21,759 nucleotides of DNA from a virus, in IMG/VR virus record IMGVR_UViG_3300025712_000424, positions 1 to 21,759 of that record. The stretch is one strand, 5' to 3'. The translations under genes were made by a program, and so were the position numbers. Below, piece by piece: positions 6,499 through 12,614 of the stretch (position 1 is the first letter of the stretch; the number at the start of each line of letters is the position of its first letter). Under the pieces are notes generated by a model. It saw only the letters and a list, made by a program, of their open reading frames with translations. It was not told the origin of the DNA and made no database searches.

Positions 6499-6663
6499 TT
6501 AATCTGGCAACTCCAGTTTCTTTAATACTTCTGCGATTGCCATTACTTCTTCGACATTAACTGCCTGTTCTGGTATCGTTGCTGGTGTAACAACAACCTC
6601 TTCCTCTACGACTTCTTCATTGCAGAGTGCAAAGTATAATAATCCTATAACTAAAAATTCCAT
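6499..6663 (-). CDS. Small acidic single-span membrane protein (54 aa)
   Basis: 54 codons. ATG at 6663 overlaps the preceding stop (TAATG) with AGGAG six bases before it; TAA abuts the next ATG. It begins with a short hydrophobic segment (MEFLVIGLLYFALC), then an acidic, valine-rich stretch (EEVVEEEVVV) and a helical end. This tight stop/start packing on both sides and the good Shine-Dalgarno support a real gene. Function unknown; by company it belongs with the two holin-like proteins. Confidence 0.7.
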   Translation of the reverse strand: MEFLVIGLLYFALCNEEVVEEEVVVTPATIPEQAVNVEEVMAIAEVLKKLELPD

Positions 6664-6959
6664 TAATCTCTCCTAGCATCAACTTTGCCGTCTTCGACAA
6701 AATTTTCTGCTCTTGCAACTCTATCGATATCTGGTCTCAAGTCCAAGGCACTACTGACTAACAAATCAATCTTTGTCATTTCGTTTGCCATAGTTCTTGC
6801 TCTATTTTCTAAGGACTCACAAAACATAGTTAGGGTTGCGATCGAATCAACAATCCCCTGCATAATCTGTTTCATGACTAAGAAGATAAAGAACCCCATT
6901 ACCAATGCCATGGCAATTGGGACTCCTAGATCACCTACTAATATGAAAAAACTTTCCAT
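6663..6959 (-). CDS. Small membrane protein with coiled coil, holin-like (first copy)
   Basis: 98 residues. N-terminal membrane helix (about 5-33: GDLGVPIAMALVMGFFIFLV), then an amphipathic helical region to about 75 and a charged tail. The layout matches 6199-6498, with the 54-codon gene between them. The ATG lies inside the end of the Fe-S carrier gene (29-base overlap). Likely inner membrane; a holin or membrane-scaffold role is inferred only from size and topology. Confidence 0.65.
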   Translation of the reverse strand: MESFFILVGDLGVPIAMALVMGFFIFLVMKQIMQGIVDSIATLTMFCESLENRARTMANEMTKIDLLVSSALDLRPDIDRVARAENFVEDGKVDARRD

Positions 6960-7281
6960 TCTCTATTCCATTTATTGTAAAGGATTCACCACAACCACAG
7001 GTTGCCTCTGTATGAGGGTTCACAAAGTCGAACCGACTGTTCAGACCTTCTGTGATATAATCTAAAGTCATCCCTTCTAAGTGAGGAGCAGATAATTTGT
7101 CGATGGCAACTTTGAATTTACCATAATCTATAATCTGATCACTCTCTTCTATTTGGTAAAGAAAATCAAATACATACTTCCAGCCATTACAACCTGCAGG
7201 TTGAAGTCCTAATCTGACTCCTTCTTTACCTTTTGTCTTGTCTAACAAAACTTCGATTGCCTTGTCAGTAATTTCAATCAT
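6931..7281 (-). CDS. A-type Fe-S cluster carrier (IscA/ErpA/HesB family)
   Basis: 116 residues, the usual length of the family. All three cluster-binding cysteines are present: C31 in LQPAGCNGW, and C95 and C97 in CGCGESF. Proteins of this family accept and deliver Fe-S clusters during assembly. HesB/IscA homologues are recurrent host-like genes in marine T4-like phages, possibly supporting Fe-S enzymes or virion iron during infection. The C-terminus runs 15 residues past CGCGESF. It is the first gene behind the exact late promoter TATAAATA, which ends only five bases before its ATG, and no Shine-Dalgarno is seen, so leaderless translation is predicted. Family confident; target proteins unknown. 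Confidence 0.9.
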   Translation of the reverse strand: MIEITDKAIEVLLDKTKGKEGVRLGLQPAGCNGWKYVFDFLYQIEESDQIIDYGKFKVAIDKLSAPHLEGMTLDYITEGLNSRFDFVNPHTEATCGCGESFTINGIENGKFFHISR

Positions 7282-7286
7282 ACTTC

Positions 7287-7294
7287 TATTTATA
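7287..7294 (-). promoter_or_regulatory. T4-type late promoter TATAAATA
   Basis: Exact match to the T4 late promoter, which is read by gp55 with gp33 and the gp45 clamp. It lies in the only non-coding gap here, just after the intrinsic terminator of the upstream unit (7315-7343). The five-base spacing to the ATG at 7281 puts transcription start at the start codon. No terminator is seen between here and about 1217, so this promoter probably drives the Fe-S carrier, the small membrane proteins and the whole curli-like cluster late in infection. Confidence 0.75.
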
Positions 7295-7314
7295 CCTACT
7301 CTTTATTCGAGTAC

Positions 7315-7343
7315 AAAAAAAAGGGAGCATTAATGCTCCCTTT
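7315..7343 (-). terminator. Intrinsic terminator ending the replication gene unit
   Basis: On the minus strand GGGAGCATTAATGCTCCC is a perfect palindrome (7-bp stem, TTAA loop, extended by three A-T pairs) followed by eight T residues (7322-7315). It starts 18 bases after the stop of the EF-hand gene. On the plus strand only three T residues follow, so it is a one-way terminator for the leftward transcript. Confidence 0.92.
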
Positions 7344-7361
7344 CTCGAGATTGCTTAGAAA

Positions 7362-7646
7362 TTAATCTACGAGATCTTTGAATGCTTCAAGGATCTTTGC
7401 TTTTGTATCTCTAGCACCAACTACTAATTTCTCTTTCTTTGCGAGTTTTAGTAATTCTGCTTTGGTTTTCTTTTTGAGATCAGCCAATTTGAACTTAGCA
7501 GTTGCAACTGCAACTTTCGCATCATCTAAATCAACATCACCATCTTTGTCTAGATCAAAAGTAGACGTACCTGTGGATGATTTGCTATACAAATGCATGC
7601 CACCAGCCAATACTACTATTGCTAGAATAAAAATCAAAAATTCCAT
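7362..7646 (-). CDS. Membrane-anchored EF-hand protein with SAP/Rho-N-like tail
   Basis: 94 residues with AGGAG eight bases before the ATG. An N-terminal membrane helix (about 3-20, MEFLIFILAIVVLAGGM) leads to a full EF-hand loop at 31-42 (DLDKDGDVDLDD: Asp at 1, 3, 5, Gly 6, hydrophobic 8). After a helix comes a Lys-rich two-helix segment, about 56-92 (KKTKAELLKLAKKEKL, TKAKILEAFKDL), that resembles SAP or Rho N-terminal domains. Such domains bind nucleic acid in other proteins, but that is only suggestive here. Last gene before the terminator. A second EF-hand-like loop is in the frameshift extension near 1780. Confidence 0.75.
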   Translation of the reverse strand: MEFLIFILAIVVLAGGMHLYSKSSTGTSTFDLDKDGDVDLDDAKVAVATAKFKLADLKKKTKAELLKLAKKEKLVVGARDTKAKILEAFKDLVD

Positions 7647-7670
7647 TTTGGTTTCTCCTAAGGTTAGTTA

Positions 7671-7862
7671 TTATCCAAGTAAAGGATTCTTCTCTTTTGC
7701 CTTACCAAAGTTAAGAGCGAACAAGTCGATAACTTTGTATAGTTTAGCAAATAAGACGTCGTCCTTCGGTGTAGGTGTCATTGCAGCAACTGCTGAACAC
7801 ACTGTTACAATTACAGGCAACTGTTGTACAATTGCCCAGATTGTTCCGATTAGATCTAACAT
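7671..7862 (-). CDS. Small membrane protein (63 aa), conserved-looking
   Basis: 63 residues with AGGAG seven bases before the ATG. A hydrophobic N-terminal helix (about 3-27) is followed by TPTPKDD and an amphipathic helix (LYKVIDLFALNFGKAKEK). This TPTPxDD...IDxxALNxGKAK pattern resembles small membrane proteins of phages, as far as I can judge by eye. It follows regA by two bases. Function unknown; one membrane span plus an amphipathic helix is compatible with holin-like or membrane-remodelling roles. Confidence 0.65.
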   Translation of the reverse strand: MLDLIGTIWAIVQQLPVIVTVCSAVAAMTPTPKDDVLFAKLYKVIDLFALNFGKAKEKNPLLG

Positions 7863-7864
7863 AT

Positions 7865-8293
7865 TTAGTCTCCTGTTGACTCAACATCAACTTTATTGCC
7901 GATGTTGTACTTCGGCACTAGACTCCATAATGTCTTCTCTTTGAATGGTATGATTTTGATTTGCGATAGTGGTGCTATTGGTTCTTCTATTTTAGAGAGG
8001 TCCACAATGCTAATCAATCCCCATTCTGCTAATAATTTTGAGATAGAGTTTCTTCTACCTATATCATTCTCACTAATGTCTGTGTCTTTTCCATCTAGTT
8101 TGAACAGTTCTTTAAAGTGTACTATAAAATACTGTCCTCTTTTATGTAATATATGACAGGATTGAAATAGTGTTTTGTCCTTCCTAGAAGCAACACCAAT
8201 CCGTGTCAAGGTTTCTTTTACTTTTAAAAAATCATCTGATTGTTTCAGTTTGATCTCTAGTAAGTCGGAAACCTCATTCTTTAGTTCTTCCAT
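7865..8293 (-). CDS. regA: RegA translational repressor
   Basis: 142 residues; T4 RegA has 122. The core is strikingly like T4: DDFLKVKETLTRIG, KDKTLFQSCHILHKRGQYFI, VHFKELFKLDGK, RRNSISKLLAEWGLI, and LVPKYNIGN near the C-terminus. RegA binds translation initiation regions of early phage mRNAs, including those for gp44, gp45, gp62 and itself, and represses them. There is a ten-residue N-terminal extension (MEELKNEVSD) relative to T4 and a short C-terminal tail. ATG lies 20 bases inside the gp62 gene behind AGGTGGG. The order gp45-gp44-gp62-regA is the T4 order, but gene 43 polymerase does not follow. Confidence 0.93.
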   Translation of the reverse strand: MEELKNEVSDLLEIKLKQSDDFLKVKETLTRIGVASRKDKTLFQSCHILHKRGQYFIVHFKELFKLDGKDTDISENDIGRRNSISKLLAEWGLISIVDLSKIEEPIAPLSQIKIIPFKEKTLWSLVPKYNIGNKVDVESTGD

Positions 8294-8669
8294 GGTTTAT
8301 CCCACCTTTGTCCATTGTTTGATTCATTTTCAATATTGAATCGTCATCAAGGAGGGATAGATACTCTTCTGCTTTTTTGGAAGACACACCATAATACTCT
8401 TTAACGACATTCAAATCTTTTAATTCGATAGATTTTTCCCATTTGGAAAATCTTTTTCGCTGTCTAAGAGTATTTATTAAAAATTGAAACTGAAGACGAT
8501 GATCCAGGTGGTATCGACTGTTCATTTCATTTGCGAATAACACAGCATCTTGGTGATATGATAATGCTTTGTTAGTTAGAAAAGGGTTGTATGCTTTCTC
8601 TGCAATGCTATCAGGCATCACATCTTGCTTGGTATAACTGACTGCTGTTACGAAATCAAATGGGTTCAT
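8274..8669 (-). CDS. 62: Clamp loader small subunit, T4 gp62-like
   Basis: 131 residues. It begins MNPFDFVTAVSYTKQD and contains YNPFLTNKALSYHQDAVLFA-NEMN, HLDHRLQFQFLIN and LRQRKRFSKWEK, which match gp62 of marine T4-like phages. T4 gp62 itself is longer (187 aa). One gp62 with four gp44 subunits forms the loader that opens the gp45 clamp. ATGA overlap with the upstream gene at 8666-8669 indicates coupling. Identification rests on motif memory and on position between gp44 and RegA. Confidence 0.88.
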   Translation of the reverse strand: MNPFDFVTAVSYTKQDVMPDSIAEKAYNPFLTNKALSYHQDAVLFANEMNSRYHLDHRLQFQFLINTLRQRKRFSKWEKSIELKDLNVVKEYYGVSSKKAEEYLSLLDDDSILKMNQTMDKGGINHGRTKE

Positions 8670-8950
8670 GATGGATCAAATCCTGCTGTGATGTCTGCTA
8701 TCACTTGATTCATTTTAATTCCGACTCTTTCGAGATAAGATTTCTTTGATTCATTATTGCCTTCGGGAAGAATGGTTTGTACTTCTTTTGTTGATAGATT
8801 CTCTCTAATAATTTTGCCATCATTGTAGACCACATCAAAGTATTTGACATCATCTTGTGGATATGCGTGAATCAGTTTGACTTTAGATGCCCATTCTTCA
8901 ATCTCGATCTGTTTTCGTCTCTGTTCTACTTTATCTGAATGCTGTCCCAT
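8666..8950 (-). CDS. Unknown conserved-looking phage protein in the replication block
   Basis: 94 residues from ATG at 8950, chosen because it overlaps the stop of the SDR gene (TAATG). A longer frame from 9031 would run 80 bases into that gene. Sequence: a charged N-terminal helix (HSDKVEQRRKQIEIEEWASK), then a beta-like stretch (VKYFDVVYNDGKIIRENL) and a helical end. No motif recognised. It is inserted, with the SDR, between gp44 and gp62, which are adjacent in T4. Confidence 0.7.
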   Translation of the reverse strand: MGQHSDKVEQRRKQIEIEEWASKVKLIHAYPQDDVKYFDVVYNDGKIIRENLSTKEVQTILPEGNNESKKSYLERVGIKMNQVIADITAGFDPS

Positions 8951-9672
8951 TATTTCTCGACCATTAATTTTCCATACTCTTCCAGTATATAGTTCGCACA
9001 AGCACGTGGTGATAGTAAACCTGATCCCCACATATTGACTTCTCTGTCAACAGAATCATCAACTTTCCATTGTTCTAAACTTGTTCCTTCAAGAACACGA
9101 TTCGTGATGGTTGGGTCCGCAACTCCTATTGCGTCAGGTGGTATTGGATCCAACCATACGAACTTTCTCTCGGGATTTTCATACTGAGCACGAGCAACTA
9201 GTATTTGCTGTGCTGCTTTGCATGAAGAGATAGCAAATCGAGCAACTCTTTTGTCACTCTCTCTTGCATTTGGTAAATTCAAATTGGCAGGTACTGTACC
9301 TGATCCAAGATGAACTACTTTTGTATTGACCCATTGTAGATAAACTTTCTGAAACAGTTCTAGATATCCTACAACATTTGCTCTTAGCATTTCTTCAAAA
9401 TCAAAAAGACTTTGTTCACCGATGGGGTTTCCTAGTCGACCTAGATCCATTGGTGAGGATGCCTTGTTCCATTTCACTGCACAGTTAAATGCTACATCGG
9501 GTTCTGGTTCTAAAGATAGTCGTTGGATTGAAACAGGATCAGTCAGATCTAATTCAAGCAAATCCTCTGTTGGAGTAGAGGAAGTCCCTTGGACATAATG
9601 TCCTAAGGATAGCAACTCATCATAAAGTGCCTTTCCGATACCTGTTCTCGCACCAACGACTAGAAATCTCAT
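8950..9672 (-). CDS. SDR-like NAD(P)-binding protein, catalytic Tyr not conserved
   Basis: 240 residues. The Rossmann N-terminus MRFLVVGARTGIG carries the SDR glycine motif (GxxxGxG). DLTDP, FNCAV (NAG-like) and a LRANVVGYLELFQ helix follow in SDR order. At the active site the lysine is present in FAISSCKAAQQI, but the residue four before it is Ile, not Tyr, and HLGSG supplies the Ser region. So it binds a dinucleotide probably without classical SDR catalysis, or uses another residue. It overlaps gp44 by ATGA. A role in replication is not suggested; nucleotide-sugar or cofactor modification is possible. A second SDR lies at 13826-14473. Confidence 0.75.
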   Translation of the reverse strand: MRFLVVGARTGIGKALYDELLSLGHYVQGTSSTPTEDLLELDLTDPVSIQRLSLEPEPDVAFNCAVKWNKASSPMDLGRLGNPIGEQSLFDFEEMLRANVVGYLELFQKVYLQWVNTKVVHLGSGTVPANLNLPNARESDKRVARFAISSCKAAQQILVARAQYENPERKFVWLDPIPPDAIGVADPTITNRVLEGTSLEQWKVDDSVDREVNMWGSGLLSPRACANYILEEYGKLMVEK

Positions 9673-10607
9673 TTAAATGCACACTCCGACATAATCTCAG
9701 TTAAGCAGGCAACCAAGTTAATCTCGGCATCTGCTACGAATGCATTCTTATATTGATAGTCAGCAATCAACAATACTGCTGCTGGTATTGATTCTGCTTT
9801 TAGTTTACTCTCTAAAGAGTTAAAGATCTTTCTATATAGTAAGATAGGGTCTTGATCAGCATTTTGGGCAATCCATTTACGCATCTCACCCCACTTACGA
9901 TTTTCCATGGCACTCATTAATTGAGCGATCTTTTCTTCTGCCATGTTGGTTAAAATACCTGAATCTATAACTCCAGAACTAGAGTATCTCTGTAGTTCGT
10001 TGAGTATCCTGCGGAAGTCTGGGAAGTGTTTGTTGACCAACTCTGCTACCACCTCCTTAGAGTAGTCGATTTCCTCAGTCTCTAATATGTGGCACACTCT
10101 TTTAAAGAATGCACCAGCAATAGCAGGTTTGTCGTCGTTTGCTACTTTAAAATCTATCACTGTACATCTAGAATGTAGAGGTTCAATAATCCTGTTCTTG
10201 TAATTACAAGTAAAGATAAATCTACAGTTAGAACTGAACTCTTCGATAAATCCTCGAAGAGCAGGTTGTACAGATTCAGGTGACATATAATCTGCCTCGT
10301 CAAGTATTACGATCTTAGAGTTTCCACCCAAAGATACTGTAGAGGCAAAGTTCTTAATCTTTGTTCGTAAGGTATCGATCAATCTTCCTTCATCGGAACC
10401 ATTGATCACTATGTAGTCTGCACCAATTTCATTACAAAGTGCTTTGGCGATGGTAGTTTTACCTGTACCAGCAGTTCCACATAAAAGCAGATTGCTGATT
10501 TCACCTTTAGCAACAAAGTCTTTAAAGGTAGACTTAATGCTTTCTGGTAGCACTACATCTTCAATATTGCTTGGTCGGTATTTTTCGACCCAAATAAATT
10601 CATTCAT
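9669..10607 (-). CDS. 44: Clamp loader large subunit, T4 gp44-like AAA+ ATPase
   Basis: 312 residues; T4 gp44 has 319. WVEKYRP start typical of clamp loader subunits, Walker A GTAGTGKT (44-51), Walker B IVILDEAD (99-106), arginine-finger SRC (146-148), then the lid and collar helices. Four copies with one gp62 load gp45 onto primer-template DNA, which supports replication and, in T4, late transcription. Start at 10607 has GGGAG eight bases upstream. It follows a 118-base structured spacer after gp45. Confidence 0.96.
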   Translation of the reverse strand: MNEFIWVEKYRPSNIEDVVLPESIKSTFKDFVAKGEISNLLLCGTAGTGKTTIAKALCNEIGADYIVINGSDEGRLIDTLRTKIKNFASTVSLGGNSKIVILDEADYMSPESVQPALRGFIEEFSSNCRFIFTCNYKNRIIEPLHSRCTVIDFKVANDDKPAIAGAFFKRVCHILETEEIDYSKEVVAELVNKHFPDFRRILNELQRYSSSGVIDSGILTNMAEEKIAQLMSAMENRKWGEMRKWIAQNADQDPILLYRKIFNSLESKLKAESIPAAVLLIADYQYKNAFVADAEINLVACLTEIMSECAFK

Positions 10608-10725
10608 AAAACTTCTCCCGAGTTAAGATGAAACAATCCCCACCAATTGTTTCCGTGATGCCTGCCCAGAGGACGGATAAGAGGAGGACATCTCCCGAAT
10701 CAAACTGTTAAAGTCTGATTCTTTT
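10608..10725 (-). ncRNA. GC-rich structured spacer between gp45 and gp44 (candidate RNA element)
   Basis: 118 bases. By hand count about 36 of the 64 bases at 10638-10701 are G or C, well above the surroundings. On the minus strand two hairpins form. GAATCAGAC/GTTTGATTC (10721-10697) has 9 bp with one G·U, which would be A·C on the plus strand. GAAACAAT/ATTGTTTC (10653-10630) has 8 perfect pairs around TGGTGGGG. Between them GATG/CATC and CCGT/ACGG pairings are possible. TCGGGAGA occurs at both ends (10698-10691 and 10621-10614), the second serving as the gp44 Shine-Dalgarno. A 22-codon ORF (10691-10623) is present, but its GGGAG touches the ATG. It could be a leader controlling gp44, a small RNA or a mini-peptide. 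No known Rfam family was recognised. Confidence 0.4.
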
Positions 10726-11388
10726 TTAAGCATTATATTTGGAATCTGGTTCCAATGCTATAAAGTATTCTACATCGAGTGTTGAATGTTTAAAATGTGA
10801 GATGTTTTTACTAGATACAAACACATTGTAATCTCCATTCAACAGTTTAAGATTCTCGATCTTAAAATTCATCTTGTATTTAGTACCATCACCATCGGCA
10901 ACGATTCTGCTAAACACATTAGAGGTGGTGTTCTTTTTATCTCTTACAGATAACCTTACCACTGCCCCATCTGATTCTAGAATCAAATCACTGACACCTA
11001 ATACTGCTGATGCTTTTCCAACAGCATCTCTAACTTGCTGTGTTAGAGTAAAGGTAATCTCAGGTTCTGGAAAGTTAATATCCTTCTGAGGTGAGATAAC
11101 AGTATTCTCTGCAGCAAAAAAGTAAACCATGCTAGAGTTAGCATCTGATATTACCACTGAAGAGTCACCAAACTCATATTCCGCATCTTCGAATAAAGAT
11201 GTCGCACCTAAAAATTCTGAGAGGTCATAAATGGCGAAGTCGTTATAACTTTCAGAAACTGTTGCTTTTGCCATGATGTTTTTCATCGCAGATATAGTTC
11301 TGAATGTTTTGCCTTCTTTTACAACTATCCCAGAGTTGATTGTAGAAAAGTTCTTAAGAACCTCTCTTGTATTTTCACTTATCTTCAT
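10726..11388 (-). CDS. 45: Sliding clamp, T4 gp45-like
   Basis: 220 residues; T4 gp45 has 228. The start MKISENTREVLKNFSTIN at 11388 is preceded by GGGAGG; a longer frame from 11496 adds 36 unrelated residues and is rejected. Gp45 features include the FAIYDLSEFLG strand-helix, ALEPDS near the C-terminus and two-domain spacing. The trimeric clamp tethers DNA polymerase and, in T4, activates late promoters of the TATAAATA type found at 7287-7294. It overlaps the DUF3310 gene by 14 bases. Followed by the structured spacer and then gp44. Confidence 0.92.
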   Translation of the reverse strand: MKISENTREVLKNFSTINSGIVVKEGKTFRTISAMKNIMAKATVSESYNDFAIYDLSEFLGATSLFEDAEYEFGDSSVVISDANSSMVYFFAAENTVISPQKDINFPEPEITFTLTQQVRDAVGKASAVLGVSDLILESDGAVVRLSVRDKKNTTSNVFSRIVADGDGTKYKMNFKIENLKLLNGDYNVFVSSKNISHFKHSTLDVEYFIALEPDSKYNA

Positions 11389-11701
11389 TATTACCTCCCA
11401 GTAAATCATGATTATGTACTGCCATAATGGCATAATGTAAGACTTTGAATAGATCTTTTCTATTCTTGCCACCTTTCTTTCCATATCTTTGGGCATATTT
11501 CATTATGTTGCCCATACAGAAACCTTCTCCGTGACCAGAGTCAATAATGAACTCGGTCGCTTGAAACTTGTTGAGTGAGTAATGTTCATCGTAAGTCTTG
11601 TTGACATATCCCAATAACTCCGCAATGATCTTATCTTCACTGTATTTGTACTTAGATTTATCGGGCAAAAACCCATCATCTCTTTTCTTAAACAATCCCA
11701 T
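11375..11701 (-). CDS. DUF3310-family protein (T7 gp1.7-like nucleotide kinase family)
   Basis: 108 residues. The C-terminal half has the DUF3310 pattern: ATEFIIDSGHGEGFCMGNIMKYA, then RYGKKGGKNRKDLFKVLHYA. Phage members are small, and the T7 gp1.7 nucleotide kinase has, as I recall, been placed in this family. Here the N-terminal 40 residues are extra and charged. No Shine-Dalgarno is seen before the ATG, four bases after the preceding stop, so reinitiation is likely. A role in nucleotide metabolism would fit its place beside the clamp genes, but this is inference from family membership. Confidence 0.75.
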   Translation of the reverse strand: MGLFKKRDDGFLPDKSKYKYSEDKIIAELLGYVNKTYDEHYSLNKFQATEFIIDSGHGEGFCMGNIMKYAQRYGKKGGKNRKDLFKVLHYAIMAVHNHDLLGGNNEDK

Positions 11702-11705
11702 AATA

Positions 11706-12614
11706 CTATATTATAAGTCCAGTCGCATATTCTGTAAAGGTGGTTTTGTAATTAAATACATCATCAATTAACCACTTAAAGAATGCTGTGTTGAAGTTGT
11801 TGCGTTCTACTCTATTGATATACATAAGAGGAATGCTCACAAACAATCCTTCTACCTTATCGGTAGGAATACTCATCCAATGATTGTTACGCAGTCTTGG
11901 TGCCTTTGCCTCGAACTGATCAATGGTATACTCTTTCATGTCACTCCACCTAACTCTAAAAGCATAGATGACTTGACCAGTGACAGGATCTCTACCTGAC
12001 ATACAAATGAAAGGATCGTCTTTGTCATACTTCTTAATCCTATCAGATGAAGGAGTCTTTTCTGTTTCTTGACCCCATGAACAACTACCACAAAAATAAC
12101 CAGAACTCTTTCTAGTTGCTGTTTCTGATTTTTGTTCTACAGGTATGCCATCAGCATCGATAGAATCATGACCATGAATGTGCTCATCATCCTTCCATTC
12201 AAAATAAACTGCTAATGGTTTTTCTAATGCTTTGCCACCTGAACCATACTCAGAGAATGTTCTAGCAAAAGAGCAATGCATAGGATTGCTTGGGTCAAAG
12301 GTAGATTCAAATAAGAACTCAGATTCTGCAACAACTGCTAGATTCTGAATCTTATCTAACCATTCATCATCCCTATCAGCAGGATGAACATTAGACTTAG
12401 TTGATGAAGAGTTAACAACCTTATCAAAAAGAGTCTTAATCTTTGGTGTAGATCGCATAGTCTCACGACCCTTGTAATCCATAAACATATCAAACTCGGG
12501 TTCAACTTCAGCAACAAATGTTCTACATGCATCTATCTTTGTATCAAAGGTAGTTCCTGAATCGACTTTAGAGTCGATCCAGGATTCTAGAACTGGATAG
12601 TTAATCTTGTTCAT
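11706..12614 (-). CDS. Unknown protein next to the CobS-like ATPase
   Basis: 302 residues from ATG at 12614, 14 bases inside the ATPase gene; a longer frame from 12656 is possible but lies wholly within that gene. Not recognised. Visible features are an aspartate- and serine-rich N-terminal half, a HIHGHD cluster (about residue 146), a GYFCGSCSWGQ motif with CxxC (about 175), and a hydrophobic-aromatic C-terminus (FNTAFFKWLIDDVFNYKT). The HGH and CxxC groups could bind metal. Its coupling to the CobS-like gene suggests a partner or substrate of that ATPase, which is inference. Confidence 0.7.
   Translation of the reverse strand: MNKINYPVLESWIDSKVDSGTTFDTKIDACRTFVAEVEPEFDMFMDYKGRETMRSTPKIKTLFDKVVNSSSTKSNVHPADRDDEWLDKIQNLAVVAESEFLFESTFDPSNPMHCSFARTFSEYGSGGKALEKPLAVYFEWKDDEHIHGHDSIDADGIPVEQKSETATRKSSGYFCGSCSWGQETEKTPSSDRIKKYDKDDPFICMSGRDPVTGQVIYAFRVRWSDMKEYTIDQFEAKAPRLRNNHWMSIPTDKVEGLFVSIPLMYINRVERNNFNTAFFKWLIDDVFNYKTTFTEYATGLII

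Noticed and set aside
10608-10725. Glutamine (downstream-peptide) riboswitch, known from marine phages and cyanobacteria
   Set aside because: A short peptide ORF is present, but I could not find the conserved riboswitch core sequences by eye.
10697-10727. Hairpin plus T6 reading as a plus-strand terminator
   Set aside because: The plus-strand stem has an A·C mismatch, is AT-rich, and no plus-strand gene exists to terminate.
11389-11496. Longer gp45 start at 11496
   Set aside because: The extra 36 residues are unlike gp45, overlap the DUF3310 gene, and the ATG at 11388 has a strong Shine-Dalgarno.
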